Positions 51,294-60,016 of a stretch of DNA of 64,000 nucleotides are shown piece by piece (positions within the stretch are counted from its first letter, which is position 1; each line of letters begins with the position of its first letter). Made by a program: the position numbers and the translations under genes. The stretch comes from 34-65-8 sp964516135 (GTDB lineage Bacteria > Pseudomonadota > Alphaproteobacteria > Sphingomonadales > Sphingomonadaceae): positions 1 to 64,000 of the forward strand of contig CAZEWN010000020.1 of the NCBI GenBank assembly GCA_964516135.1. Reading direction: 5' to 3'. The notes beneath the pieces are model-generated. The model saw nothing but the letters and a program-made list of their open reading frames with translations. It made no database searches and had not been told where the DNA came from.

Positions 51294-52067
51294 TTAGGGC
51301 AGCAGGGCGGGCAAGTCAAGATAGGCGAGCTTCGGCGCGAGCGCAGATGCCAGGGTGGGCTGCGATACCGGCGCCGCCATTCGGAGCCAACCGCGCATTT
51401 CGTGGGCATCCAGCCATTTCGCGCTGTCGAAACCTACCGAATTGGTCATCGCGTAGAAGGCGCTCGCCTCATCCTCCGCCATGCCCATCTCGCGGTAATA
51501 GGCGAGGTAGGCGCGGTGCTCGGGCGCATCGGCCGCGACTTCGCGCGCCTCGCGGCCCCAGTCGTCGAGCCAGGAATGGACCGCAAACTCGGCGCCGTCG
51601 TCGATCCGCCGCGACGCCCCCGCCAGGAACAGTTCAACCGCGCCCGAACGCACCGAACCGCCGCGCGGGACATGCGTTTCAAGCCCGGCGGCGCGGATCA
51701 TCCGGCCAACACGCAGATTCGCCTGGTCGTCATCGGTGCCGGGGCACTCGATCATTTCGAGCGTCGCCAACGTGGGATGGTCGCGCAGCATCGCGGCGAA
51801 TTGCGCCGGAGCGCGCGCATCGGTGATACCAACCAGTTGCGCGCGGGTGCCGTCGATAACCCGGAAAGGACCGTACTGCTGGGCGATTGGCGCGGCAGGC
51901 GCGACGCTCGGCGCGACAAAGCGGTCGGCACCGCGCTCGATCCTGACCCATGCGCCCGTTGCCGGATTCCACTCCTCCACCCATGTTTCGACCGACACGA
52001 CCCGCGCCTGGGCGGGCGTGGCCACCAGGCCGGCAAACGCGAGACAGAGGGCGAGCAGAAACCGCAT
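51294..52067 (-). CDS. Exported protein of COG3904 type
   Basis: A 257-residue protein with a signal peptide (MRFLLALCLAFAGLVATPAQA). DDDQANLRVGRMIRAAGL, THVPRGGSVRSGAVELFLAG and DGAEFAVHSWLDDWGRE fit the predicted periplasmic COG3904 family, which has a ClpP/crotonase-like fold; the serine in GSVRSGAVE and the histidine in VHSWLD may be catalytic. The function is unknown. It is 63 bases upstream of rpmH on the same strand and divergent from comM. Confidence 0.65.
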   Translation of the reverse strand: MRFLLALCLAFAGLVATPAQARVVSVETWVEEWNPATGAWVRIERGADRFVAPSVAPAAPIAQQYGPFRVIDGTRAQLVGITDARAPAQFAAMLRDHPTLATLEMIECPGTDDDQANLRVGRMIRAAGLETHVPRGGSVRSGAVELFLAGASRRIDDGAEFAVHSWLDDWGREAREVAADAPEHRAYLAYYREMGMAEDEASAFYAMTNSVGFDSAKWLDAHEMRGWLRMAAPVSQPTLASALAPKLAYLDLPALLP

Positions 52068-52192
52068 TCCCGCCTTGTGGACCTGGGCGGCTTGCCCGAT
52101 TCACAAGCGATATCCTTGCCCAAAGGTTACCGGGCGCTCGACAAGCGGGCGCTGTGCAGCCATCACCGCCTAGGATTAGCACAGGGGCATTC

Positions 52193-53701
52193 GTGGTCGC
52201 ACTCGTCAGGACGGTCGCCTATCTCGGGCTGGAGGCGCGCGGCGTTGAAGTGCAATGCTCGATTGCGCCGGGCCTGCCCCGGTTCGACATCGTGGGGCTG
52301 GCCAACAAGGCGGTAGGCGAAAGCAAGGAGCGCGTGCGGGCCGCGCTCTCCGCGATGGGCCTGGCGCTCCCGCCCAAGCGGATCACCATCAACCTCTCGC
52401 CCGCCGACCTGCCCAAGGAAGGTTCGCATTACGACTTGCCGGTGGCGCTGGCGCTGCTGGCGGCGATGGGGGTGACCGATGCAGAACAGCTCGCCGATTT
52501 CATCGCGGTGGGCGAGCTGGCGCTCGATGGGCGGGTCGTACCCTCGCCCGGCGTCCTGCTTGCGGCGCTTCATGCGAGCAGCGAGGAGGCCGGGCTGATA
52601 TGCCCGGCGGCGCAGGGCAGCGAGGCGCGCTGGGCCAGCGGCGTGCCAGTGGTGGCTGCGCCCGACCTGATTTCGCTTCTCAATCATCTCAAAGGCACCC
52701 AGCGCCTGCCCGAACCCGCTCCGGGCGCGGTCGAGGCGCGCAGCCACGGGCCGGACCTGAAGCAGGTAAAGGGACAGGAAACCGCCAAGCGCGCGCTGGA
52801 GATCGCGGCGGCGGGCGGGCACAACCTGCTGATGATCGGGCCGCCCGGCGCGGGCAAGTCGCTGCTCGCCTCGTGCCTTCCAGGGGTGCTGCCCGAGTTG
52901 ACAAGCGGTGAGGCGCTGGAGGTTTCGATGGTCCAGTCGGTCGCGGGGCTGCTCGAAGGCGGGCGGATCAGTCGCGCGCGGCCATTCCGCGCGCCGCACC
53001 ATTCCGCCAGCATGGCCGCGCTGACCGGCGGCGGGCTGAAAGTGAAGCCGGGCGAGGTCAGCCTGGCGCACCTGGGCGTGCTGTTCCTCGACGAACTGCC
53101 CGAATTCCAGCGCGCGGTGCTCGATTCGCTGCGCCAGCCGCTGGAGACGGGCAAGGTCGACGTGGCCCGCGCCAACGCCCACGTCAGCTTCCCCGCGCGG
53201 GTGCAGCTGGTCGCGGCGATGAACCCCTGCCGGTGTGGCCACCTGGGCGATGCCGCGCTGGCGTGCAGCCGCGCGCCGCGCTGCGCGGCGGATTACCAGT
53301 CGCGCGTCAGCGGCCCGATGCTGGACCGGATCGACCTGCATGTCGAGGTCGACCCGGTCAGCGCCGCCGACCTCGCCCTGCCCCCGCCCGCCGAAGGCAG
53401 CGCCGAAGTCGCCGCGCGCGTGTCCCGCGCGCGCGCGGTGCAATCGGCGCGGAGCGCGGAGACGGGCGCGCGCGCCAACGCCGAGCTCGACGGCGCGCCT
53501 TTGGAACGCTTCGCCACCCCCGACGAACCCGGCCGCCGCCTGCTGATGCAAGCCGCTGAGGCGATGCGCCTATCCGCGCGCGGCTACACCCGAATGCTGC
53601 GGGTGGCACGAACGATCGCCGACCTGGCGGGCGTGGAGGAGGTGGGCCGCATCCACGTGGCGGAGGCGCTGAGTTACCGGAGGCAGGCGCCGAGGGCTTA
53701 G
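52193..53701 (+). CDS. comM: YifB/ComM-family Mg-chelatase-like AAA ATPase
   Basis: A 502-residue ring helicase-like AAA+ protein that in transforming bacteria promotes branch migration of incoming DNA. The N-terminal domain has CSIAPGLPRFDIVGLANKAV and INLSPADLPKEGSHYDLPVA; Walker A is MIGPPGAGKSLLAS near residue 220, Walker B is VLFLDELPEF, and a zinc-like cysteine set is in MNPCRCGHLGDAALACSRAPRC. The start is GTG at 52193 with AGGGG six bases upstream; the longer frame overlaps the divergent gene. Confidence 0.92.
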   Translation: MVALVRTVAYLGLEARGVEVQCSIAPGLPRFDIVGLANKAVGESKERVRAALSAMGLALPPKRITINLSPADLPKEGSHYDLPVALALLAAMGVTDAEQLADFIAVGELALDGRVVPSPGVLLAALHASSEEAGLICPAAQGSEARWASGVPVVAAPDLISLLNHLKGTQRLPEPAPGAVEARSHGPDLKQVKGQETAKRALEIAAAGGHNLLMIGPPGAGKSLLASCLPGVLPELTSGEALEVSMVQSVAGLLEGGRISRARPFRAPHHSASMAALTGGGLKVKPGEVSLAHLGVLFLDELPEFQRAVLDSLRQPLETGKVDVARANAHVSFPARVQLVAAMNPCRCGHLGDAALACSRAPRCAADYQSRVSGPMLDRIDLHVEVDPVSAADLALPPPAEGSAEVAARVSRARAVQSARSAETGARANAELDGAPLERFATPDEPGRRLLMQAAEAMRLSARGYTRMLRVARTIADLAGVEEVGRIHVAEALSYRRQAPRA

Positions 53702-53713
53702 GAGCGCGTGCAG

Positions 53714-54487
53714 ATGTTCGATGGATGGTGGGAACTCTTTGCAGCTGCGATCGGCGGCGGCGCTTTTCTGAAATTGTTCGAGATATTGTACAAGGAAGCG
53801 GCCGACTGGTGGAAAGCTCGTTCGGTTACTGCTCGTGGCGTCACCTCCAGCCTCGAGCCACTGGTCAAGTCGGCCGATGAGCTTGTCGGGAAGCTGCGCT
53901 CGCTGGCGGAGCAGGATTTCATCCCCATTCGTCGGCAGACCAGCGCCAACTTGTCAGACACCGACTTCGCGAGCCTCGTTTTCCTATTTGTGCAGTTTTG
54001 GTCCTGGATTGAAGTTTTCCGGATGGAGTCTTTCGACAGTGCGTTGGGTGGAAGCGCTAAGGGACGACAAATCGCGCGATTTCTGGATTGCCTTGAATCG
54101 CGCCGCGTTCGCATTATCGATCGTGCATCGCAACGTGCGGCTGGAGAAGCGGCCTTATTGGCAGGGCGCCCAGCGAACTTCGTGCAACTCGTCAAACTGC
54201 ACGCAGAGGACTCCTACGTGCAGCGCTGGCTAGCGCCGCTGATCGATTTTTTGGCGAAGCTTGACGGCAACGCCGAGCGCCAACGCCTTCTTCAGTACCA
54301 AGTCGTCCTGCACGCCATGATCGATACACTAGATCGCAAGCACATCGTCACCAAAGATCGGCCCGGTGTGAGTAACAAGCTCTCCAAGAACTCGCTGCGA
54401 GCATTGGAGTACCGCGTATTTGGCGTGTATCTGACCTTCGTGAAGCGGCGGGACAAATATTTAGGGCCGCCAAATCGGCGGCCCTAA
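53714..54487 (+). CDS. Hypothetical protein, unrecognised
   Basis: A 257-residue protein that I do not recognise. The N-terminus (WELFAAAIGGGAFLKLFEILY) is weakly hydrophobic and could be a membrane anchor; the rest is helical, with WKARSVTARGVTSSLEPLV and several charged helices. Base composition is clearly lower in GC than the flanking genes (comM and the HxlR gene), suggesting acquisition. The ATG at 53714 has AGGAG from the end of comM as its ribosome binding site. A perfect inverted repeat overlaps its stop codon. Confidence 0.6.
   Translation: MFDGWWELFAAAIGGGAFLKLFEILYKEAADWWKARSVTARGVTSSLEPLVKSADELVGKLRSLAEQDFIPIRRQTSANLSDTDFASLVFLFVQFWSWIEVFRMESFDSALGGSAKGRQIARFLDCLESRRVRIIDRASQRAAGEAALLAGRPANFVQLVKLHAEDSYVQRWLAPLIDFLAKLDGNAERQRLLQYQVVLHAMIDTLDRKHIVTKDRPGVSNKLSKNSLRALEYRVFGVYLTFVKRRDKYLGPPNRRP
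54461..54487 (+). terminator. 11-bp perfect inverted repeat overlapping the stop codon
   Basis: TTAGGGCCGCC (54461-54471) and GGCGGCCCTAA (54477-54487) are exact complements around a five-base loop, and the second arm ends in the TAA stop. There is no T-tract, so it may stabilise the mRNA or terminate only weakly. Confidence 0.6.
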
Positions 54488-54494
54488 TCGGTTC

Positions 54495-54583
54495 GGCGGT
54501 GCGCAGAAACCACTGGATCGTTGCACCGCCTTTAGCTCGTTGCGGCGTTATCGCTCGCGAGCCATTGATATGGCGTAACGAGC
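54495..54583 (+). other. Two further inverted repeats after the unrecognised gene
   Basis: GGCGGTGC (54495-54502) pairs with GCACCGCC (54523-54530), followed by TTT, which fits a terminator. GCTCGTT (54535-54541) pairs with AACGAGC (54577-54583), and the enclosed sequence contains the palindrome GCTCGCGAGC. Together with the preceding hairpin this gives three stem-loops in 123 bases, either stacked terminators or a small structured RNA. Confidence 0.5.
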
Positions 54584-54625
54584 AAGAAAAGTCAAGATAT
54601 GTGAGATGCGCCCAAGGCGTTCCGC

Positions 54626-55171
54626 CTACTCCGCCGCCTGCCTCCGGTTGAGGTCGGCGTAATCCCCCCGCTCCAGCGCCGCGCCCGGCTCCGCCCGCGA
54701 GCCGTCGGCGCGTAATCCGACGTTTTCCGGCTTTGTCAGCCACAGGTCGCGGTGGCCGAGGATGCGGCCGTCGTGGGCGAGGATCGCGACGGGGCCGATC
54801 GGCAGGCGGTCCTGTTCGTCGACCAGTACCGGGTTCTCCACGACTTCGCTGCCGTATTTCTGGCCCCACTGGCGCAGCGCCAGCATCGCGGGGAGGAGAT
54901 CGAAGCCTTTCTCGGTCAGGCGGTATTCGATCCGCCGGCGGTCGTCGGGGCACGGCTGGCGGTCGAGGATCGCGTGCTCAACCAGCTTGGCGAGGCGGTT
55001 CGAGAGGATGTTACGGGCGATGCCCAATTCATTCAGGAATTCCTCGAAGTGGTGCAGCCCGTTGAAGCTGGCGCGCAGGATCATGAAGCTCCATCGCTCG
55101 CCCATCACCTCCAGCGCTTCGGGCAGCCCGCAGGCGGTCAATTCGCGCAACGGTTCTCGCAGTTCGCCCAT
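54626..55171 (-). CDS. HxlR-family transcriptional regulator
   Basis: A 181-residue regulator. The HxlR winged helix occupies residues 10-105: LEVMGERWSFMILRASFNGL, GIARNILSNRLAKLVEHAIL and RRRIEYRLTEKGFDLLPAM. A 75-residue C-terminal extension (GPVAILAHDGRILGHRDLW) is of unknown function. It is divergent from the CC_3452-family gene; the gap between them holds repeated GCAAC motifs that could be its operators. Confidence 0.85.
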   Translation of the reverse strand: MGELREPLRELTACGLPEALEVMGERWSFMILRASFNGLHHFEEFLNELGIARNILSNRLAKLVEHAILDRQPCPDDRRRIEYRLTEKGFDLLPAMLALRQWGQKYGSEVVENPVLVDEQDRLPIGPVAILAHDGRILGHRDLWLTKPENVGLRADGSRAEPGAALERGDYADLNRRQAAE

Positions 55172-55244
55172 CGTCCATCCTTCTCCAGCGCCCCGTTCTA
55201 ACGGGTTTCCGTAGCGTCACAAAATTGAAAGTCAGTTTTCTCTT

Positions 55245-55302
55245 GCAACCTAATTATCATCAATATAGGTAGCGATTAGCAACTGGTTTTGATTCGCAAC
55301 TG
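55245..55302. promoter_or_regulatory. Repeated GCAAC motifs in the HxlR/CC_3452 divergent region
   Basis: GCAAC occurs at 55245, 55279 and 55296; the last two are parts of identical GCAACTG copies spaced 17 bases apart, in an AT-rich context. Such evenly spaced repeats suggest binding of the HxlR dimer and shared control of both divergent genes. Confidence 0.5.
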
Positions 55303-55343
55303 AATTAAGGCTGGTTGCCGGACCAAGCAACAGGAAAACGATC

Positions 55344-55685
55344 ATGACCGCCTCCTTCCCCCGGTTCCGCAACATCGCCGCGCTCGGCGCTGCCACGCTC
55401 TACACCACCATTACCTTCGGCGCGGCGATTTCCCCCGCCCCTGCGTACGCCAATACCGGCGCTTATTACACCGCCACGCTCGCCGCCCCGGCGCAGGAAA
55501 ATCGCTACATCGGCGGCGGGCTCGTATGGCGCTGTGCGGACACGACCTGCATCGCGGCGAAGGGCACATCGCGGCCCGAAGTCGTCTGCCGCAAGCTGAT
55601 GCGCGAAGCCGGCCAAGTCGTACACTTCACCGCCAATGGCGAGGCGCTGGAAGCGGAGCGCCTGGCCAAGTGCAACGGCAAATGA
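55344..55685 (+). CDS. CC_3452-family secreted protein
   Basis: A 113-residue exported protein (signal peptide to about residue 36, ending PAPAYA). The mature part has the family pattern: YYTATLAAPAQENRYIGGG, VWRCADTTCIAAKGTSRP, VVCRKLMREAGQVVHFTA and a terminal CN, with four cysteines probably in two disulphides. The function is unknown; the family is typical of Caulobacterales and Sphingomonadales. It ends just before a strong terminator. Confidence 0.75.
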   Translation: MTASFPRFRNIAALGAATLYTTITFGAAISPAPAYANTGAYYTATLAAPAQENRYIGGGLVWRCADTTCIAAKGTSRPEVVCRKLMREAGQVVHFTANGEALEAERLAKCNGK

Positions 55686-55730
55686 TTCACTGATCACCAC
55701 CCCCTGTCCTCTCTTCGGGTGGAAACCACT

Positions 55731-55761
55731 GCCCCCGGGATGCCCATCCCGGGGGCTTTTT
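55731..55761 (+). terminator. Rho-independent terminator
   Basis: GCCCCCGGGA (55731-55740) pairs perfectly with TCCCGGGGGC (55747-55756) and is followed by TTTTT. It ends the CC_3452-family transcript. Confidence 0.92.
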
Positions 55762-56375
55762 CATGGGAGGAGCCCGCGTGCAGCCAAATCGCGCTCAAGG
55801 CGCGAGGCCTCGGCGAAATGATGCACATGCCAACCCAGCGCCGCCGCGGCGGCCACATTGTCAGCATTGTCGTCGATAAACAGCATTGCCCGGGGTTCGT
55901 GCCCAAAACGCCGCGCGGCCAGGTGAAAGATCGCCGAATCGGGCTTGGCAAGCTTTTCCTCACCCGACACCACGATATCCCGAAAGCGGTCGAACACCGG
56001 CGCGGTCGGGCGGAACATGGCCCAGAACTCGGCGCCGAAATTGGTGATGGCGTAAAGCGGCACCCCGGCCGCGTCGAGCCGCGCGACCAGTTCGAGGCTG
56101 CCCGCCACCGGCCCCGGGATCGTCTCGTTGAAGCGCGTGGAATAGGCATCGATCAGGTGCGCGTGGTCGGGAAAGCGCGCCTGCAGTTCGGGCACCATTT
56201 GGGCCAGCGGCACGCCCGCGTCATGCTGGAAATGCCATTCTTCGGTCACGACATTGGCGAGGAACCAGGCGCGCTCGCCTTCATCGGGGATCAGCTTGTC
56301 GAACAGCGCCGCCAGGTTCCACCGGTAAAGCACACGGCCGACATCGAATACCACCGCTTCGATCTGGTTGTTCAT
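55761..56375 (-). CDS. HAD-family hydrolase
   Basis: A 204-residue HAD-IA phosphatase-like protein. Motif I is VVFDVGRVL, with aspartate then glycine at the second position, as in YihX-like phosphatases. Motif II is ITNFG, motif III the lysine in EEKLAKPD, and motif IV FIDDNADNV. The cap (ALFDKLIPDEGERAWFLANV) resembles the YihX/epoxide hydrolase N-terminal group. Starts at 56375 or 56387. The substrate is probably a sugar phosphate. Confidence 0.82.
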   Translation of the reverse strand: MNNQIEAVVFDVGRVLYRWNLAALFDKLIPDEGERAWFLANVVTEEWHFQHDAGVPLAQMVPELQARFPDHAHLIDAYSTRFNETIPGPVAGSLELVARLDAAGVPLYAITNFGAEFWAMFRPTAPVFDRFRDIVVSGEEKLAKPDSAIFHLAARRFGHEPRAMLFIDDNADNVAAAAALGWHVHHFAEASRLERDLAARGLLP

Positions 56376-56463
56376 CACTACTACCAAAGCAAACGGCCCG
56401 CGCTCCGGATGGAGGCAGGCCGATTGGTCGATCCCGGCCGGAGCCGGGAACCGTGATGCCGAA

Positions 56464-56589
56464 TCAGCCCTGGCGGGCCTTGAAGCGGCGGTTGGTCTTG
56501 TTGATCACGTAGGTCCGGCCGCGGCGGCGGATCACGCGGCAGTCGCGATGGCGGTCCTTCAGCGACTTGAGGCTGTTGCGAATCTTCAT
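56464..56589 (-). CDS. rpmJ: 50S ribosomal protein L36, zinc-free type
   Basis: A 41-residue protein beginning MKIRNSLKSLKDRHRDCRVI and ending RRFKARQG. It has a single cysteine and no zinc ribbon, so it is the C-minus (type B, YkgO-like) form, which is the usual one in alphaproteobacteria. The ATG is at 56589. It lies between the HAD and galE genes. Confidence 0.93.
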   Translation of the reverse strand: MKIRNSLKSLKDRHRDCRVIRRRGRTYVINKTNRRFKARQG

Positions 56590-56672
56590 TGGTCTTTCCC
56601 GAAGCGAGAGCGGCGATCCGAGCCGGACGCCGAAATTTCGAGCCGCGCCCCTAGGGCCGCGCCCGGGCGAAG

Positions 56673-57686
56673 TCAACTGTTGCCACGTATCTCGCCCAGG
56701 CGGCGCTCCCACGCCAGCGCATGTGTCACGATCGTTTCAAGATCGGCATGGCGCGGCTGCCAGGGCAGTGTCGCCTTGATCAACGACGGATCGGAAATGA
56801 GCATATCGGAATCGCCCAATCGGCGCGGCCCGATGCGCCGCTCGATCGTGCGATTGGTGACGCGATCGACCGCGTCTAGAACCTCTAGAACCGAAAAACC
56901 CCGGCCATAACCGCAATTCATCGTCATCGACCGGGCTGGCTCGGCGATCAGCGCCTCCAGCGCCAGGACGTGCGCGGCAGCGAGGTCGCTTACATGGATA
57001 TAGTCACGCACGCCGGTGCCATCAGGCGTGGCGTAATCCGTGCCGAACACATCGACGTGTTCGCGTTTACCCAGCGCCGCCTCGACCGCGACCTTGATCA
57101 GGTGCGTCGCCCCGGCGGTCGATTGGCCGGTGCGCCCTTGCGGATCGGCGCCTGCCACGTTGAAATATCGCAGCGCGCAATGGTTCATCGGGTGCGCCGC
57201 GGAAACGTCCGCCAGCATCCGCTCGCTCATCAGCTTGGACCAGCCATAGGGGTTGATCGGCTGTTGCGGTGTATCCTCGGTCACCGCGGCGACCGTCGGC
57301 ATGCCATAGGTCGCGGCGGTGGAACTGAAGATGAAATGAGGCACGCCCGCTTCCACCGCCGCCGCGATCAGCGCGCGGGTGCGGACCGTGTTGTTGAGGT
57401 AATACTTGAGCGGGTCGGTGACCGATTCGGGCACCACGATCGAACCCGCGAAATGCATGATCGCACCGGTGCCCTGCTCGGCGAAAATGCGCGCAAGCAA
57501 CTGGGCATCTGCGATATCGCCCTCGTAGAACGGCACCCCGTCGGGCAGCGCAAAACGGAAACCGGTCGAAAGGTTGTCGATCACCGTCACCGGCCAACCC
57601 GCATCGCGCAAGGCGAGCACGGCATGGCTGCCAATATATCCGGCACCCCCGGTCACCAACACGGGCAGGCGATTAACTTTGGTCAT
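56673..57686 (-). CDS. galE: UDP-glucose 4-epimerase
   Basis: A 337-residue extended SDR that interconverts UDP-glucose and UDP-galactose using tightly bound NAD. TGGAGYIGSHAVLAL at the start binds the cofactor; the active site is FSSTAATYG with serine and YGWSKLMSE with tyrosine and lysine; VAGADPQGRTGQ binds the substrate. The ATG at 57686 is chosen because it directly precedes the Rossmann strand. It supplies sugars for surface polysaccharide. Confidence 0.9.
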   Translation of the reverse strand: MTKVNRLPVLVTGGAGYIGSHAVLALRDAGWPVTVIDNLSTGFRFALPDGVPFYEGDIADAQLLARIFAEQGTGAIMHFAGSIVVPESVTDPLKYYLNNTVRTRALIAAAVEAGVPHFIFSSTAATYGMPTVAAVTEDTPQQPINPYGWSKLMSERMLADVSAAHPMNHCALRYFNVAGADPQGRTGQSTAGATHLIKVAVEAALGKREHVDVFGTDYATPDGTGVRDYIHVSDLAAAHVLALEALIAEPARSMTMNCGYGRGFSVLEVLDAVDRVTNRTIERRIGPRRLGDSDMLISDPSLIKATLPWQPRHADLETIVTHALAWERRLGEIRGNS

Positions 57687-57784
57687 ATCGGGGTCCGGTA
57701 GCAGCAAACGACGTTACAAGGATTAACGCGCTCTTGGCACACGCGCCTGTCGAGCGGTAGGGAAGAAGGCAGAGGAGTCGCGCG

Positions 57785-58399
57785 ATGAAACACGCTTTTC
57801 TTGGTATTGCAGCGCTAGGCGCGACCACGCTGGCCGGCTGTGCCACCACGCCCTATGCCGGCCCGGTTGAAGTTACCCGGTTCGTCGCGGACAATGCCGC
57901 CGACAGAATTGGCCGCGGGACCGTGTTCGTGGAAAGCGCGCCGGGCACCGGCGATTCGCTTGAGCTCGCGCCGTACAAGGCTGCGGTCGCGAGCGAACTC
58001 GCCCGGCTCGGCTATCGCGAGGCATCGCGTGATGCGGCGCAGCAGGTCGCCCAGGTACGGCTTGAGCGGTTCGTCGTTGGCGATGACGGCGCCCGGCGTG
58101 GGCCGGTAAGCGTCGGTGTGGGCGGATCGACCGGAAGCTATGGCTCGGGCGTGGGGCTCGGCATCGGCATAAACCTTGGCGGAAGCCGCGACCGCGAACG
58201 ACTGGTCACGGAAATGGGCATCATGCTGCGCGACAAGGCCAACAATGCCACCCTGTGGGAAGGCCGGGCGCAGTTCGCGGTAAGCACGAATTCACGTTAT
58301 GCCGATAGCGGCGCGAATGCCGCGGCGATCGCGGGCGCGCTGTTTCGCGAGTTCCCCGGCAACAATGGCGAGACGGTCGAGGTAAGGGTTACCGAGTGA
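57785..58399 (+). CDS. DUF4136-family lipoprotein
   Basis: A 204-residue lipoprotein (MKHAFLGIAALGATTLAGC, lipobox LAGC). The mature part has the DUF4136 layout: VTRFVADNAADRIGRGTVFV, a central glycine-rich stretch (VGVGGSTGSYGSGVGLGIG) and KANNATLWEGRAQ near the C-terminus. It is probably periplasmic and of unknown function. Its stop overlaps the next start as GTGA, so it is coupled to a peptidase gene. Confidence 0.75.
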   Translation: MKHAFLGIAALGATTLAGCATTPYAGPVEVTRFVADNAADRIGRGTVFVESAPGTGDSLELAPYKAAVASELARLGYREASRDAAQQVAQVRLERFVVGDDGARRGPVSVGVGGSTGSYGSGVGLGIGINLGGSRDRERLVTEMGIMLRDKANNATLWEGRAQFAVSTNSRYADSGANAAAIAGALFREFPGNNGETVEVRVTE

Positions 58400-59529
58400 A
58401 CGACATCAGTATCGATGCGAATTTCGACGGCGGCAATATCGACGTCCTGTCGATTGACGGCGCCAAGGCCATGCTGGCCATCCGCCAGGATCATCAGTCC
58501 GAATTCCGGCAATGGTTCCATTTCCGCGTCGCGGGCGCCAGGGGCCGTGCGCTCGATCTGACCATCACGGGGTTGAACGCCTCTGCCTATCCGCTCGGCT
58601 GGCCAGGCTACAACTGTCGCGTTTCGGAAGATCGGGAAACCTGGCGCGCCGCGCCCACGACCTGCGCGATGGACGCGCACGACGGGTCGATCACCATAAG
58701 CTATACGCCTGCGGCCGATGTGGCATGGTTTGCCTATTTCGCCCCTTATTCCATGGAGCGCCATCACGACCTCATCGCCGCATGCGCGGCGAACGAGGGC
58801 GTATCGTGCCGCCGTTTGGGCACGACCCTGGACGGGCAGCCGCTTGACTGTCTGGAAATGGGCGATGGCCCGGCGCAGGTGTGGCTCTACGCACGGCAGC
58901 ATCCCGGCGAAACAATGGCCGAATGGTGGATGGAGGGCGCGCTCGCCCTGCTGACCGACCCCGCCAGCTCGGTCGGGCGGGAATTACGCGGGCGTTGCAC
59001 TTTTCACATTGTCCCGAACTGCAATCCAGACGGGTCGCGCCGGGGGCATCTGCGAACGAACGCGGCGGGCGTGAACCTGAACCGCGAATGGGAAAGCCCG
59101 AGTGCGGAGCGATCCCCCGAAATACTCGCAATCCGCAATGCCATGGATGCCACTGGCGTCGACTTCGCGATGGACGTCCACGGCGACGAGGCGATCCCGG
59201 CGGTATTCTTTGCTGGTTACGAAGGCATTCCGGGGCTGACCGGGGAACATCTTGACCAGTTCACACGCTACCGCGCGATCCTGGCGCGCCGCACACCTGA
59301 CTTCCAGCTCGAAAAAGGGTATCCCGTCGCCAGGCCAGGGCAGGCGAACATGACGATGTCGACCACCCAGGTCGCGCATCGCTACAACGCTTGCGCGATG
59401 ACCCTGGAAATGCCCTTCAAGGATCACGATCCCGCCGCCGACCCGATTTACAACTGGTCGCCCGAACGCAGCATGCAACTGGGCGCCGACTGCATGGGCG
59501 CGCTGCTCGAGTGGCTGGATACGCGTTAG
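58396..59529 (+). CDS. M14-family zinc carboxypeptidase, Nna1-like
   Basis: A 377-residue carboxypeptidase. The zinc ligands are in YARQHPGETMAEWW (H and E), and the third in DFAMDVHGDEAI; the catalytic glutamate is in TLEMPFKD. An N-terminal beta-sandwich domain of about 120 residues precedes it, as in cytosolic carboxypeptidases of the AGBL/Nna1 type. No signal peptide is present. It starts with GTG at 58396 in overlap with the lipoprotein gene. Confidence 0.88.
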   Translation: MNDISIDANFDGGNIDVLSIDGAKAMLAIRQDHQSEFRQWFHFRVAGARGRALDLTITGLNASAYPLGWPGYNCRVSEDRETWRAAPTTCAMDAHDGSITISYTPAADVAWFAYFAPYSMERHHDLIAACAANEGVSCRRLGTTLDGQPLDCLEMGDGPAQVWLYARQHPGETMAEWWMEGALALLTDPASSVGRELRGRCTFHIVPNCNPDGSRRGHLRTNAAGVNLNREWESPSAERSPEILAIRNAMDATGVDFAMDVHGDEAIPAVFFAGYEGIPGLTGEHLDQFTRYRAILARRTPDFQLEKGYPVARPGQANMTMSTTQVAHRYNACAMTLEMPFKDHDPAADPIYNWSPERSMQLGADCMGALLEWLDTR

Positions 59530-59537
59530 CCCGGGCC

Positions 59538-59942
59538 TTAGACCAGGCTTGCGGGCCCGAACGCATGGGGCAGCAGCTCGCTCAGTCGCACGGCCCGGAC
59601 GTGTTCGGAACCCACGCACAGTATGACAGGATCCGTACCGCCAAGCTGCGCCAGTTCGTTGAGCACCTGGCGGCAGCGGCCGCACGGGCTGATGGGTTCG
59701 GCGGCGGGCCCGACGACGGCAACTTTCACAAGTCCGCCGCGCACCCCGTCGGCCATGGCCCGACCTACCGCCACGGTTTCCGCGCACAGCGCCAGGCCAT
59801 AGCTCGCATTCTCCACATTGGTGCCCGTGACTAGCGCGCCATCCGCAAACGCGAGCGCGGCACCAACGGCGAAACGCGAATACGGCGAATAGGAATTGCG
59901 AGCGGCTTCGCGCGCCGCCGCGATCAGTTCATCGTCGGTCAT
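59538..59942 (-). CDS. cdd: Cytidine deaminase
   Basis: A 134-residue pyrimidine-salvage enzyme that deaminates cytidine and deoxycytidine to uridine and deoxyuridine. The zinc site is complete: NVENASYGLALCAE gives the first cysteine and the catalytic glutamate, PCGRCRQVL the other two cysteines. The start at 59942 fits the family length, while the longer frame overlaps the divergent gene. It is convergent with the M14 gene, nine bases apart. Confidence 0.92.
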   Translation of the reverse strand: MTDDELIAAAREAARNSYSPYSRFAVGAALAFADGALVTGTNVENASYGLALCAETVAVGRAMADGVRGGLVKVAVVGPAAEPISPCGRCRQVLNELAQLGGTDPVILCVGSEHVRAVRLSELLPHAFGPASLV

Positions 59943-60016
59943 CGCGGCGGACTTAGCGTGCGCGGGCGCGCTTGTCGCCCCTTGCACATTTCGCTGCAAC
60001 GCATCATCATGGTGCA

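Noticed and set aside
51950..52192. Upstream extension of comM
   Set aside because: It is antisense to the signal peptide region of the COG3904-type gene, and the ComM N-terminus begins at 52193 with a good ribosome binding site.
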